Notes: generated from the letters alone by a model not told the origin. Positions 1 to 9,359 are shown, counted from the first letter of the stretch. The stretch: DNA of 64,000 bases from SIG437 sp045648985 (GCA_045648985.1 JAZROZ010000023.1:4270-68269), one strand, 5' to 3'. Made by a program: numbers and translations.

Positions 1-32
1 GTTTTATTTTGGAAAATAACAAGGAGGAAATT

Positions 33-641
33 ATGCTGAAGAAAATTTTTAAAATAACAGCTTTTATGCTTGTTTTCGGTATGTTCTGCACAGCTTGTTC
101 AAATGGCAGCGGTAAGGATGAAACCCAAAACGATGCTCAGACCGAAGCTCCCTCAAATGAAAACCCAAAAGTTCTTCTCACTTTAGAAGATGGCAGAGAG
201 ATTAAAATGGAGCTTTATCCTGAGATTGCGCCACTCTCAGTTGACCTTTTCTTAAAGGGTGTTGAAACAGGCTATTATAACGGCAAGGTTTTTCACAGAG
301 CAGTTCCGGGATTTATGATTCAGGGTGGTTCGGCAACCGGCACAGGAATTGGCGGTATGGACGAAACAATTAAAGGTGAATTTGCATCAAACGGATTTGA
401 CAATCCGCTTTCTCACAAACGCGGTGTTTTATCACTTGCTCGCACAAATGCACCAAACTCTGCAAGCGGTCAGTTCTTCATTATGCACGATGACGGAGAA
501 TTCTTAGATGGAAACTATGCAGCTTTCGGTATGGTTTTAGAAGGTATGGATGTTGTTGACGACATCGCTGAAATGCCTACAAGCGGTGAAATGCTCATTG
601 AAAAACCGGTTATCGAGTCAATAGTTATGATTGAAGAATAA
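33..641 (+). CDS. Cyclophilin-type peptidyl-prolyl cis-trans isomerase, lipoprotein
   Basis: Peptidyl-prolyl isomerase predicted to be anchored outside the membrane, where it would speed folding of exported proteins. The 202-residue protein begins with a lipoprotein signal (basic MLKK, hydrophobic stretch, CTAC box with Cys22), then an acidic/Gln-rich linker, then a cyclophilin domain from about residue 50 with FHRAVPGFMIQGG, SGQFFIMHDD and a FGMVLEGMDVVD segment. The ATG at 33 is chosen because AAGGAGG lies 6 bases upstream; an in-frame TTG at 9 has no ribosome site. The -3 lipobox residue is Cys rather than the usual Leu, which is slightly atypical. Any upstream operon partner lies outside the window. 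Confidence 0.93.
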   Translation: MLKKIFKITAFMLVFGMFCTACSNGSGKDETQNDAQTEAPSNENPKVLLTLEDGREIKMELYPEIAPLSVDLFLKGVETGYYNGKVFHRAVPGFMIQGGSATGTGIGGMDETIKGEFASNGFDNPLSHKRGVLSLARTNAPNSASGQFFIMHDDGEFLDGNYAAFGMVLEGMDVVDDIAEMPTSGEMLIEKPVIESIVMIEE

Positions 642-678
642 AAAAGTCGAAAAAAATTAAATTTTTTTCAAATAATAC

Positions 679-707
679 TTGAATATTTTAGCAATATATT
701 ATAAAAT
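679..707 (+). promoter_or_regulatory. Predicted sigma-A promoter of gap
   Basis: TTGAAT (679-684), 17-base spacer, TAAAAT (702-707), about 45 bases before the gap start codon in an AT-rich spacer. Prediction from consensus only. Confidence 0.55.
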
Positions 708-752
708 ATATATATTGACAAAATTATAACAATTTTTTAGGAGGTTTGCTAA

Positions 753-1763
753 ATGAAAGCAAAAGTTGGTATTAATGGTTTTGGCCGTATCGGTCGTCTT
801 GTTTTCAGAGCTGCTATGTACAACGAAAAAGTTGACGTAGTAGGTATCAATGACCCATTCATTGATCTTGAATACATGGTTTACATGTTAAGATACGATA
901 CAGTACACGGTCAGTTCAAAGGAACAATTGAAACAAAAGGTGACAAGCTCGTTGTAAACGGCAAGGAAATCGCTGTTTATGCAAGCATGAACCCTGCAGA
1001 AATTCCGTGGAAAGACTGCGGTGCTGAATACGTTGTTGAATCAACAGGTGTATTCACAACAACTGAAAAAGCTTCAGCTCATATCCAGGCAGGTGCTAAG
1101 AAAGTTGTTATCTCAGCTCCATCAGCTGACGCTCCAATGTTTGTTATGGGCGTTAACAACAACAAATATACAAAGGATATGACTGTTATTTCTAATGCTT
1201 CTTGTACAACAAACTGTTTAGCTCCTTTAGCTAAAGTTATTCACGAGAAGTTTGGTATTATCGAAGGCTTAATGACAACTGTTCATGCTACAACAGCTAC
1301 ACAGAAAACAGTTGACGGTCCTTCTAAGAAAGACTGGAGAGGCGGCAGAGGCGCTGCATTTAACATCATCCCGTCTTCAACAGGTGCAGCTAAAGCAGTT
1401 GGTAAGGTTATTCCTGAACTCAACGGCAAGCTCACAGGTATGGCATTCAGAGTTCCTACAGCAGACGTTTCTGTTGTTGACTTAACATGCCGTTTAGAAA
1501 AAGCTGCAACATATGATGAAATCAAAGCTGCTGTTAAAGCTGCAAGCGAAAACGAACTTAATGGCATCTTAGGATACACAGAAGATGCTGTTGTTTCATC
1601 TGACTTCATTTCAGATGCTAGAACATCTATATTTGATGCTAAAGCAGGTATTTCATTAAATGATAACTTCGTAAAACTCGTTTCATGGTATGATAACGAA
1701 TGGGGTTACTCAAACAAAGTTGTTGACCTTATTGCTTATGCTTACGGCGTTGACAACAAATAA
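753..1763 (+). CDS. gap: Type I glyceraldehyde-3-phosphate dehydrogenase
   Basis: Catalyses NAD-dependent oxidative phosphorylation of glyceraldehyde 3-phosphate to 1,3-bisphosphoglycerate in glycolysis. The 336 residues match the usual family length. The Rossmann motif GINGFGRIGR is at the N-terminus, Asp34 (GINDP) suggests NAD preference, and the catalytic Cys151 lies in SNASCTTNC. The C-terminal SWYDNEWGYSNKV motif is intact. AGGAGG sits 9 bases before the ATG. It is a single-gene unit between its own promoter and a strong hairpin terminator. Codon use (many GCT, GTT, AAC) looks like that of a highly expressed gene compared with its neighbours. Confidence 0.98.
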   Translation: MKAKVGINGFGRIGRLVFRAAMYNEKVDVVGINDPFIDLEYMVYMLRYDTVHGQFKGTIETKGDKLVVNGKEIAVYASMNPAEIPWKDCGAEYVVESTGVFTTTEKASAHIQAGAKKVVISAPSADAPMFVMGVNNNKYTKDMTVISNASCTTNCLAPLAKVIHEKFGIIEGLMTTVHATTATQKTVDGPSKKDWRGGRGAAFNIIPSSTGAAKAVGKVIPELNGKLTGMAFRVPTADVSVVDLTCRLEKAATYDEIKAAVKAASENELNGILGYTEDAVVSSDFISDARTSIFDAKAGISLNDNFVKLVSWYDNEWGYSNKVVDLIAYAYGVDNK

Positions 1764-1783
1764 TTAAGATTTTAATTAATATG

Positions 1784-1817
1784 AAAATGCGGTGGTTTTA
1801 CCACCGCATTTTTTTAT
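1784..1817 (+). terminator. Rho-independent terminator of gap
   Basis: Perfect 11-bp stem AAATGCGGTGG / CCACCGCATTT with a short TTTTA loop followed by a T run. Confidence 0.9.
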
Positions 1818-1828
1818 AAATGAAAGAA

Positions 1829-1858
1829 GTGTAGCAAAATTGAATCATTTTGCTACAC
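1829..1858 (-). terminator. Hairpin after the sensor kinase gene (TGTAGCAAAAT family)
   Basis: 12-bp perfect inverted repeat GTGTAGCAAAAT / ATTTTGCTACAC directly after the minus-strand kinase stop codon. The T run on the minus strand is weak. The same core recurs in the hairpins at 18005 and 18199. Confidence 0.65.
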
Positions 1859-1864
1859 CCTATT

Positions 1865-3280
1865 TCATCTCTTTGGAGCAAGTGCTAAAGTAAAATTAAA
1901 TCTTGAATATTTCCCAATCTCACTCTCTGCCCATATTCGTTCTTTATGAGCCTTAAGTATACTCTTTACAATATAAAGTCCAAGCCCCACACCTGTTTTA
2001 TCAAGACTTCTTGACTTATCGCTTTTATAGAATCTGTCAAAAATATGCTCAATATCTGCTTTGTCTATCCCCTCTCCTGAATTTTGAATAGACACATATG
2101 CTTTCTGGTCCTGTACTCCTGTTCTGATGTCAATAAAACCACCATTATCTACAAACTTCACGGCATTGTCAACAAGGTTAATGAGCACTCTCTGAATACT
2201 GTCTTTATCGGCAAAGACACGCAGACTATCGCTTTCAAAATTAACTGTAAGATTAATATTTTTGTCAAGGATACGTTTTTCAATTTTTATGATATGCAGA
2301 CGAATCATCTCATTTATATCAAAGTCGCGCATTTCAACATTGAATTTACCCTGCTCAAGCTTATTCATATCCATCAGGTCATTTACAAGTCTTGAAAGAC
2401 GTTTGCTCTCATCAAGCACGATAGATAAATACTGCTCGCGTCTATCGTCAGGAATCGTGCCGTCAAGCAGTCCTTCAACAAAACCTGTTATGGTAGTCAT
2501 TGGTGTCCTTAGTTCGTGTGCAATATTTGCAAGAAAGCTTGTTCTTGCAGTTTCATGACGCGAAATCGCTCCCGCCATGTCATTAAACGTTTCACCAAGC
2601 TCTCCAATCTCATTATTAGCATTTAGCTCTACTCTCTTCTCATAATTGCCGTTTGCTATACTTTTAGCAGCATTATTAAGCGTCTTTAAAGGTGTTGTGA
2701 TTTTTTTAGATATGATATAAGTAATCATAACGGCAAACAGTAATACAAAGCCTGCGATTATTATAAATCTTGTCATAATCTCTGAACGCAGATGATTAAT
2801 CTCAGGCACCGGCATACTTATCATAACACCGCCAAATACCGAATCGCCTTCTCTCATTGGCACTCCAACAGTTAAAAATGTTGTGTTAAAAATTCCACCA
2901 AGATTACCGATGAACTTTACTGTGTTACCTTTTAAAATCCCTTGTACAAACTCTTTGTTAATCTTAAGGCTTTCGTCTTTTCCACTGTTTACAACAACAT
3001 CGCCGTCATTATCTATAATCGCAATCAATGTATTTGTTGACAGCGCAATAACGTCAATATTGGCTTTATATGTTTCTTTTAATATGTCGGGCTGAACCTT
3101 TGCAAGATTTATTGTAAATTCAGAAATCTTGTTTGCAGTTGATGTCAGCTCCTTGACATTCTGCCTCGTTAAGAAATTACCTAAAAAGCTATATAGAAAA
3201 GTTCCGCTTATAAAGAAACTGAACGTCAGCACCATTATTACAAGAGAAAAAAGTTGTCCGAAGATACCTCTTTTTCGCAA
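1865..3280 (-). CDS. Membrane sensor histidine kinase (HAMP, HisKA, HATPase)
   Basis: Sensor partner of the response regulator encoded just upstream, autophosphorylating on His in response to an unknown envelope or extracellular signal. One N-terminal and one central membrane helix enclose an extracytoplasmic sensor of about 140 residues; then HAMP, HisKA (FLANIAHELRTPMTT holds the phospho-acceptor His) and HATPase_c with NLVDNAVKF and TGVGLGLYIVKS. I favour the TTG at 3280: GGAG lies 8 bases upstream and the sequence GGGAGTGATC closely mirrors the anti-SD complement. The GTG at 3289 used by the longest frame directly abuts that site. Ligand unknown; a PhoR-like role is possible but unproven. 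Confidence 0.88.
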   Translation of the reverse strand: MRKRGIFGQLFSLVIMVLTFSFFISGTFLYSFLGNFLTRQNVKELTSTANKISEFTINLAKVQPDILKETYKANIDVIALSTNTLIAIIDNDGDVVVNSGKDESLKINKEFVQGILKGNTVKFIGNLGGIFNTTFLTVGVPMREGDSVFGGVMISMPVPEINHLRSEIMTRFIIIAGFVLLFAVMITYIISKKITTPLKTLNNAAKSIANGNYEKRVELNANNEIGELGETFNDMAGAISRHETARTSFLANIAHELRTPMTTITGFVEGLLDGTIPDDRREQYLSIVLDESKRLSRLVNDLMDMNKLEQGKFNVEMRDFDINEMIRLHIIKIEKRILDKNINLTVNFESDSLRVFADKDSIQRVLINLVDNAVKFVDNGGFIDIRTGVQDQKAYVSIQNSGEGIDKADIEHIFDRFYKSDKSRSLDKTGVGLGLYIVKSILKAHKERIWAESEIGKYSRFNFTLALAPKR

Positions 3281-3303
3281 TCTGATCACTCCCTGAATGC
3301 GCC

Positions 3304-3993
3304 TTATTTGACTTCAAACTTATAGCCTACTCCCCATACGGTTTTGAGTTGCCAGTTCTGATCAGGTCCTGCCAAATCAAGCTTTTCACGAAGTCTTTTT
3401 ACATGAACATCAACTGTTCTTGAATCACCGAAATAGTCAAACCCCCACACAGTTTCGAGCAGTTGTTCACGTGTAAAAACCTTATTGGGATTAGTTGCCA
3501 TAAAATACAAAAGCTCAAGCTCTTTTGGTGGAACATCTATTGACTTTCCGCTTATTTTAAGCTCATAGTTAGAAAGATTAATAACAATATTGGGATATAC
3601 AATTTCTTTATCAGCAGTGTCGTTTTGTCCTGATCTTCTCAAAACTGCTTTTATTCTTGCAACAAGCTCTTTGTTTTCAAAGGGCTTTACAATATAGTCA
3701 TCAGCACCAAGCTCTAACCCCAACACCTTATCAAATGTTTCTCCCTTTGCTGTGAGCATAATCACAGGAATGTTACTTACTCTTCTGATTTCTCTGCACA
3801 CCTGAAAACCGTCCATCTTCGGAAGCATAACATCAAGCAATACAACTGCAGGTGTACTTTCTTTAAATGAATTAACGGCAGCCTGACCGTCGTGAGCAAG
3901 TGTCACGCTAAAGCCTTCTTTTTCAAGGTAGAGTCTGATTAGCTCGCAAATATTTTTATCGTCATCTACAACTAAAACTCTCTGATTATTCAT
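3304..3993 (-). CDS. OmpR/PhoB-family response regulator
   Basis: DNA-binding response regulator of the adjacent sensor kinase. The 229 residues carry a receiver domain (VVDDDK acidic pocket, phospho-acceptor Asp in LLDVMLPKMDG, conserved Lys in DDYIVKPF) and a C-terminal winged helix ending RTVDVHVKRLREKL and VGYKFEV. The ATG at 3993 has GAGGAG 7 bases upstream; the in-frame TTG at 3999 is too close. The kinase start follows after about 20 bases, so both are one operon transcribed from a consensus-like promoter at 4034-4062. Regulon unknown. Confidence 0.94.
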   Translation of the reverse strand: MNNQRVLVVDDDKNICELIRLYLEKEGFSVTLAHDGQAAVNSFKESTPAVVLLDVMLPKMDGFQVCREIRRVSNIPVIMLTAKGETFDKVLGLELGADDYIVKPFENKELVARIKAVLRRSGQNDTADKEIVYPNIVINLSNYELKISGKSIDVPPKELELLYFMATNPNKVFTREQLLETVWGFDYFGDSRTVDVHVKRLREKLDLAGPDQNWQLKTVWGVGYKFEVK

Positions 3994-4033
3994 AGTCAAA
4001 CTCCTCTCTTATGTAAAATATATATCTGATTAT

Positions 4034-4062
4034 ATTATACCTTTTAAAAAAAGCTAAGTCAA
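4034..4062 (-). promoter_or_regulatory. Predicted sigma-A promoter of the response regulator-kinase operon
   Basis: Read on the minus strand: TTGACT (4062-4057), 17-base spacer, TATAAT (4039-4034), about 40 bases before the start codon. Confidence 0.65.
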
Positions 4063-4170
4063 TCAAATTTATGAACAGTAAATGAAAGTTTTTTGTACAT
4101 TTTTAAAACTTTTTAACCGAGAGAGAATAATACAAATTCCAATTTTCAGAGGCAGATTGTTCTCTTTCGG

Positions 4171-5055
4171 CTATGCTCTTGGATGAGCTTTTTTATACAC
4201 ACTCTTTAGTTTATTATTCATCATAGTCGCATAAATTTGTGTGCTCGATATATCACTATGACCGAGCATCACCTGAATTGAGCGCAAATCTGCACCATTT
4301 TCTAAAAGATGCACGGCAAAGGAATGACGAAGTGTATGTGGTGTTATATTGTCGCTAATACCTGCTTTGGTAGCATAACTTCTTAACATTTTCCAAAATC
4401 CCTGTCTTGACATTTTTTCGCCGTTTATGTTTACAAACAGCACCCTTTGCGTGTTGTCCTTTACTAAAACCTTTCTTGCGGTTTTTATGTATTTTATAAG
4501 TGCATCCATACAAATTTTTCCTATTGGGATTATTCTCGTTTTATTTTCCGTGTGACAGTTAATAAACCCCATATCGAGATTTACATCATCTATTTGAATT
4601 GTAATGAGCTCCGTTACTCTCATTCCGCTCGCGTATAAAAGCTCTAGCATTGCTCTGTCGCGACACCCTTTTATATCATCTTCATCAGGGGCTGACAAGA
4701 GCTTTTCTACTTTATCAAAAGAAAGTACTTCAGGAAGTTTTTTTGTCATTTTAGGGCTCTGCACCTCATCAGCAGGGTTACTTTCCACCACACCTTTCTT
4801 TTTTAGATAGATATACAAATTTTTGACAGATTCAAAATTTCTTAAAACAGTTGATTCTGCTCTACCCTTTGATTTTAAATGTTTTATGTAACCCTTTATG
4901 TGCTGTGCTTTAGCTGAAGTAATATTTTTTACATTCTGTTCTTCCAGAAAATCAAGATATACCCTAATATCACGCGAATATGATAAAAGAGTGTTCCTGG
5001 ACAGTTTTCTTTCATTTTCAAGATAATCTATGTATTGTGCTATCAATTCGGGCAT
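4171..5055 (-). CDS. xerD: Tyrosine recombinase, XerD type
   Basis: Site-specific recombinase expected to act with a XerC partner at the chromosome dif site to resolve dimers. The 294 residues match XerC/D size: N-terminal SAM-like domain (residues 1-85, EFLEQ-like helices) and C-terminal catalytic domain with Arg in ASGMRVTEL, HTLRHSFAVHLL, LGHSDISSTQIY carrying the His-x-x-Arg, His and Tyr nucleophile. AAGGAG precedes the ATG at 5055. Position next to spoIIM, away from any phage genes, is the typical chromosomal arrangement in Clostridia and argues for a housekeeping recombinase rather than a phage integrase. XerC versus XerD cannot be settled by eye. Confidence 0.88.
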   Translation of the reverse strand: MPELIAQYIDYLENERKLSRNTLLSYSRDIRVYLDFLEEQNVKNITSAKAQHIKGYIKHLKSKGRAESTVLRNFESVKNLYIYLKKKGVVESNPADEVQSPKMTKKLPEVLSFDKVEKLLSAPDEDDIKGCRDRAMLELLYASGMRVTELITIQIDDVNLDMGFINCHTENKTRIIPIGKICMDALIKYIKTARKVLVKDNTQRVLFVNINGEKMSRQGFWKMLRSYATKAGISDNITPHTLRHSFAVHLLENGADLRSIQVMLGHSDISSTQIYATMMNNKLKSVYKKAHPRA

Positions 5056-5149
5056 AAGCCTTCTCCTTATGTTTCAATTTTCCTTTCGATTATATTATTA
5101 TTGTAAACCATTTTCATGTAAATGTAAAGATTAAATTTTATCCAGAATT

Positions 5150-5770
5150 TCAACTTATAAACAAAGGAGCAATAAGTCTTATGAAAATCGGCTCAATATA
5201 TCCTTGCAGGAGCGATGCAAATACAGTTATTAAAAACATTGCTGACATTTTCATCAAATAGCTTATGAGACGTTTTTTGATATCTCCCCGCTCTTTTAAC
5301 AGAGATACTGAAAACTGCATTGAAGTCATTAAAGCACCTGCATGGCAGAAAAAACTTATGAGCTGATGTGGAAGCATCCCTGCTATATAAAACAGTACTC
5401 CTTTTAATGTATATGCCTTAAAGAGAAAGAATAAAGTAAAAAACACAGAATATCCAAGCATTCCTGATATAGCTGGTATAAGTGGCGTGCCGATTATCAT
5501 CATAGCAAGCAACACGGCAAACATGTAAAGCTTTAGATTTGACATAACTGAAAGCCTGAAAATTTCAAATGAGTCTGTCCCCGTCTTGTTTATCCCTGAA
5601 AAAAAGTCAGCAAAATAGACTGTCAGCTCCCTATAATCAAGTTCTGACAGTCCAAAAACACAAACGGCGGCAATTATGCCGCCGCATACAAAACCACATA
5701 AAATAAAAATGTAGTATGCAAAATTATGCTTTATATGATTTTTAAGCATCCTTTGTAATTTTGTAAGCAT
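5150..5770 (-). CDS. spoIIM: Stage II sporulation protein M
   Basis: Polytopic membrane protein of the DMP complex (SpoIID, SpoIIM, SpoIIP) that drives septal peptidoglycan thinning and engulfment in the mother cell. The 206-residue product has about five hydrophobic helices, including a first helix near residue 17-37 and a last one near 180-200, and the family-typical glycine/proline-rich centre (IIGTPLIPAISGMLGYSVFF) and a conserved PHQL. Weak GGGA ribosome site 6 bases before ATG. It lies 95 bases downstream of xerD on the same strand and may be cotranscribed, though sporulation genes usually have their own sigma-E promoter; I could not place one with confidence. Confidence 0.88.
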   Translation of the reverse strand: MLTKLQRMLKNHIKHNFAYYIFILCGFVCGGIIAAVCVFGLSELDYRELTVYFADFFSGINKTGTDSFEIFRLSVMSNLKLYMFAVLLAMMIIGTPLIPAISGMLGYSVFFTLFFLFKAYTLKGVLFYIAGMLPHQLISFFCHAGALMTSMQFSVSLLKERGDIKKRLISYLMKMSAMFLITVFASLLQGYIEPIFIRLIAPLFIS

Positions 5771-5854
5771 TTTATCCCGTCTTTCTCATATGATTTTATA
5801 TAATTTATATGAGAAACACTACAATAAAATTACTGCTTAATTAAAATTTCTAAA

Positions 5855-7075
5855 TTACATGCTGATTATTTCTTCTTTAAGTCTTGATTTTTCTGCAAAA
5901 AATGCCACCTTATGAGAATCAAACATCCACTTGTCAACTTTGTGTGATACTTTTTCATAATTATTTATGGTTTCAACGAAATAATCCATAAGTCCTCCGT
6001 CTCCGCCACAATGCTTTGTTCCATCGTGCTCAATCTTAATTTTGGTTACTGACATATCATCAAACCTTTTAAGTTTAAGCTCGCCTGTTTCCATACATCC
6101 GCCAACTTCGCCCTTTGTGCCCATAATCTTTAATGTGCGGTTGTTTTCAAGCGAAAATGCGCTGACTGTGAATACTGCTGTTGCTCCATTTTCAAATTCC
6201 ATACCAACAACCTGATGGTCACAAACGTCATTATCACATCTATAAACACATCTTCCGTATGGATTTGTCCTCAAGGCTTGTATAATATCTTCATCATTTT
6301 CGCCACATTCAAATTTATGCACAAAATATCTGGCTTTACCCTCTGTATAGAGTCTTGGAGCATAGTATATACAGGAATCTGCATATGGACATCCGTCTGT
6401 GCATCTTGCCGGCACGTTACCTGGTGCATTTTCAAATCTGAAATATGTATTACCTCCATAGGATGAAATGTTTTTACAAGAAGAGCCTATAAGATACAGC
6501 ATAAGGTCGATATCATGACAGGATTTAGCTACAATGAGCGGAGATGAACCTTTAGCATTACTCCACGGGCCGCGCACATAACTGTGAGCATGGTGCCAAA
6601 AGCCCTCATTTTCGTTAAACTGCATTGTAATTATATCGCCAATTTCACCGTTATCAATTATTTCTTTTATCTTTTTGACAAATGGAGTATATCTTAAAAC
6701 AAAGGCAGTCATAAATATTTTATCATAACCTTTAAAGGATTTTTGGAGCTTTTCCACTTCCTTTATGGTTGGAGCAATTGGCTTTTCAAGCAGAATATGA
6801 TATCCGCATTCTTTTGCCATTAAGGTTGGCTCTAAATGCATTCTGTCCTGTGTGCAAATGATTACACAATCTGCGAGCTTTCCTCGTTTAAAAAGATCTC
6901 TATAGTCAGTAAAGCACATACTGTCTGAAATAGCATAGTTTTCTTTAAACTGATTTCTCTTATAGTCATCAGGGTCGACAACTCCCACAATTTTCATTAA
7001 GTTGTTATTTTTTATATACGGAGCATATGAATCTTTTCCTCGTCCCCCCGCTCCTACTATGATACATGTTTTCAT
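5855..7075 (-). CDS. Gfo/Idh/MocA-family oxidoreductase (1 of 4)
   Basis: Predicted NAD(P)-dependent dehydrogenase or reductase acting on a sugar or inositol-like substrate. The 406 residues show a Rossmann fold at the N-terminus (IIVGAGGRG), the EKPIAPT motif with the conserved Lys, and a longer C-terminal domain than its neighbours. That domain contains an unusual Cys cluster (RCTDGCPYADSCIYY and CVYRCDNDVCDH), which could bind a metal. The ATG at 7075 has GGAGG 6 bases upstream. It has its own promoter at 7145-7173 and is separated by a terminator from the three related genes upstream. Substrate unknown. Confidence 0.85.
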   Translation of the reverse strand: MKTCIIVGAGGRGKDSYAPYIKNNNLMKIVGVVDPDDYKRNQFKENYAISDSMCFTDYRDLFKRGKLADCVIICTQDRMHLEPTLMAKECGYHILLEKPIAPTIKEVEKLQKSFKGYDKIFMTAFVLRYTPFVKKIKEIIDNGEIGDIITMQFNENEGFWHHAHSYVRGPWSNAKGSSPLIVAKSCHDIDLMLYLIGSSCKNISSYGGNTYFRFENAPGNVPARCTDGCPYADSCIYYAPRLYTEGKARYFVHKFECGENDEDIIQALRTNPYGRCVYRCDNDVCDHQVVGMEFENGATAVFTVSAFSLENNRTLKIMGTKGEVGGCMETGELKLKRFDDMSVTKIKIEHDGTKHCGGDGGLMDYFVETINNYEKVSHKVDKWMFDSHKVAFFAEKSRLKEEIISM

Positions 7076-7144
7076 ATAGTTCCTCCACACCACAAAAACA
7101 ATGCATAAAGAGTTTTTCCACCGCAAAAATCTTTATCTTATGTC

Positions 7145-7173
7145 ATTTTAACATTCACATCAGTTTACGTCAA
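7145..7173 (-). promoter_or_regulatory. Predicted sigma-A promoter of the 5855-7075 oxidoreductase
   Basis: Minus strand: TTGACG (7173-7168), 17-base spacer, TAAAAT (7150-7145). Confidence 0.55.
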
Positions 7174-7248
7174 GTAAGTTTTTGACTTTTTTTATAAAAA
7201 TATTGACTTTTTCATATTAATAGCATTTTTTGTATGAATAAATAGGAA

Positions 7249-7289
7249 AAAATGTACTGCCGACTTTACAAGCATCGGCAGCACATTTA
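7249..7289 (-). terminator. Terminator of the three-gene Gfo/Idh/MocA operon
   Basis: On the minus strand AAATGTGCTGCCGA pairs with TCGGCAGTACATTT (one G-U pair) and is followed by a T run, seven bases after the stop at 7296. Confidence 0.85.
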
Positions 7290-7295
7290 AAATTT

Positions 7296-8369
7296 TTATA
7301 CAAATTTGATTTCTAGTGGATTATCAGCATGAACTCTTTCAATAACGTTAATAGTCATTGAAGCATGTTCAGGCTTAACCTTAATCGGTGCATCATTTAC
7401 AATATTGTCATATATCATCTGGTATAAAGAAGATGTTCCTACATCAAAGGCATTACCTTCAAATGTTCCTTCTTCTTCATGTGTTATGAGCTGTTCTCCG
7501 CAATACATAGGAAGTCCCTCTTCGTTTTTGAGGCTCTCCATAATTAATGGTTTTTCGGGGTTTTCCCCATCCACTATGTACTTCATCTTATAATCAGCAA
7601 AAGTTGAAACATACGTTCCTTTTGAACCGTAAATCTTTAAAGGTGCTTCCGGATAAGCATCATTTGAATGTATTTCAATGTCGATTAACGGTTTGTTTGG
7701 TGCAGTAAGAATAATCTTTGCAAAATCCTCTGCATCACCGCTTGTAAGCAATGTATCAAGCTTTGAGTAAACAACTTTAAAGTCCTCGTCAAAGTCTAAA
7801 AAGCCTAGAGCAAGACCAATCGGATGCGGTCCTGTATTATATATGCTACCACCCATTTTCACCTGAGCTGTCTGCCAGTCCCAACGTCTTGCAAAACCGC
7901 TATATGTAAGATTAACTTGCTTGATATCACCTAATTTGCCTGTTTTGATCATTTCCTGTGCAGCAACGTAAAATGGTGCAAAGTATGACTGTTGGAAAAC
8001 ATACAATTTTGCATTATTTTCCTTTGCAGTTTTGATAAGAACATCACATTCATACTGATTTTTTGCAAATGGCTTTTCACAGAGTACGTTAAAGCCATGC
8101 TCAAGCAAATCTTTCGTTATTTCAAAATGCTGGTCTGAGTACGATGCGTTTGTGATAAGATCGATGTTCTTCTTGCCAAAAAGTTCCTGATAGGTCTCAT
8201 AAACCTTACATCCCGGATATTCCTCGAGCGCCCTTTCCCTGCGTGCTGCGTCCTTATCAACAACTGCAACTACCTCAAAAATGGTGTTATGTTCTGACTT
8301 TAAGTATGCACCGTGTATGTCTCTTCCGCTTCGGCCTTGACCGATTATTGCTACTTTTAACTTCTTCAT
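7296..8369 (-). CDS. Gfo/Idh/MocA-family oxidoreductase (2 of 4)
   Basis: Predicted NAD(P)-dependent oxidoreductase, 357 residues, the usual length for the family. N-terminal Rossmann motif VAIIGQGRSGRDIHGAY, the catalytic-lysine motif CEKPFAKNQYE, and a GGSIYNTGPHPIGLAL segment carrying the active-site His. AGGAGG precedes the ATG. It is the last gene of a three-gene operon (9350-10210, 8388-9359, this gene), 18 bases after its neighbour. Its sequence resembles Idh/MviM-type sugar dehydrogenases, but substrate and direction are not deducible. Confidence 0.87.
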   Translation of the reverse strand: MKKLKVAIIGQGRSGRDIHGAYLKSEHNTIFEVVAVVDKDAARRERALEEYPGCKVYETYQELFGKKNIDLITNASYSDQHFEITKDLLEHGFNVLCEKPFAKNQYECDVLIKTAKENNAKLYVFQQSYFAPFYVAAQEMIKTGKLGDIKQVNLTYSGFARRWDWQTAQVKMGGSIYNTGPHPIGLALGFLDFDEDFKVVYSKLDTLLTSGDAEDFAKIILTAPNKPLIDIEIHSNDAYPEAPLKIYGSKGTYVSTFADYKMKYIVDGENPEKPLIMESLKNEEGLPMYCGEQLITHEEEGTFEGNAFDVGTSSLYQMIYDNIVNDAPIKVKPEHASMTINVIERVHADNPLEIKFV

Positions 8370-8387
8370 ATAACATTCCTCCTTATA

Positions 8388-9359
8388 TTATTCTTCGTCA
8401 GCAGCTTTTTGTATTAAAAGTACTTGTCTTTGCGAATCTATTACACTCTTTGTATTCATCATAGTGCTTGTGCCGTTTATTTCATTAATAAATGCATCAA
8501 GATATCCAAGAGCTAAAGGCTCACAATCTATAATTTCTTCTGTTTCTTTATACAAGTGGATTTTGTTTTCACAGAGTTTAAAGTTTATCATCCCTTTTGT
8601 GCCCCACAAGTAGAAATCCCAATATGTCGGCATACCGCTGCATTTAGGTGCTGCATAGGATACGTCTGCCATAACAGACATATTCTCCATCTCAACCATA
8701 AACTGTGCGCTGTCTTTAAATGCTGGCTCTTTATCTGCAAAAGCATTCCATGTTTTTGCACAATTTACCTTTGTAAGATTTTTGCCTGTAATAAACCTTA
8801 AAAGGTCTATACCGTGTATTGCAATATCATTGATTGTGCCACCGTGTTTACCTTCTTCAAAGTACCATCCAGGACGGTTTCCATAATCAAGACAATGCTG
8901 ACCTGTAAATGAAGCTATACGTAAATCCCCAACTTCTCCGCTTTCTATCAGCTCCTTAACTTTGCTGATTTGTGGCATATACCTGAGGTCAAACATACAG
9001 CATACCTGAAGATTCTTTTGGCTAGCCAGCTTTTCGATTTCGTCAAGCTCACCAAGGTCTGTGCAGACAGGTTTGTCGCATATTACATGTTTGCCATGCT
9101 TTAAGGCATCTATTACCATCTTTCCACGTTTGGAATAATAGTCCCCTATTGCGACAGCATCTACTTTATCGTCATTTAAGATGGCTTCATAGCTTGCATA
9201 TGAAAATGTGATTCCGTGATTTTTAAAAACCTTTTCCTGCTCTGCTGCATTTTCTTCAAAACAACCCACTATATTCACGTTGTTATTTTCTAATGCTAAG
9301 CTATGAAGTCCAAAAATATGTCCATGTCTAAAGCCCGCAAAGGCAATATTTAATGCCAT
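8388..9359 (-). CDS. Gfo/Idh/MocA-family oxidoreductase (3 of 4)
   Basis: Predicted NAD(P)-dependent oxidoreductase, 323 residues. The N-terminus IAFAGFRHGHIFGLH is a variant dinucleotide fold in which the second and third glycines of the usual GxGxxG are replaced by His-containing residues; the CDKPVCTDL motif keeps the catalytic Lys and GTINDIAIHGIDLLRF keeps the substrate-binding Asp/His. Start ATG 9359 overlaps the end of the upstream gene by ten bases, so translation is probably coupled. Substrate unknown. The altered nucleotide-binding loop could shift cofactor use but does not rule out activity. Confidence 0.84.
   Translation of the reverse strand: MALNIAFAGFRHGHIFGLHSLALENNNVNIVGCFEENAAEQEKVFKNHGITFSYASYEAILNDDKVDAVAIGDYYSKRGKMVIDALKHGKHVICDKPVCTDLGELDEIEKLASQKNLQVCCMFDLRYMPQISKVKELIESGEVGDLRIASFTGQHCLDYGNRPGWYFEEGKHGGTINDIAIHGIDLLRFITGKNLTKVNCAKTWNAFADKEPAFKDSAQFMVEMENMSVMADVSYAAPKCSGMPTYWDFYLWGTKGMINFKLCENKIHLYKETEEIIDCEPLALGYLDAFINEINGTSTMMNTKSVIDSQRQVLLIQKAADEE

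Noticed and set aside
1283..1609. 108-residue minus-strand frame inside gap
   Set aside because: Antisense shadow; strong codon bias of gap produces long open complements.
5100..5130. WalR/Pho-like TGTAAA repeats between spoIIM and xerD
   Set aside because: Spacing does not fit the 5-base WalR rule and the position is not upstream of a suitable start.
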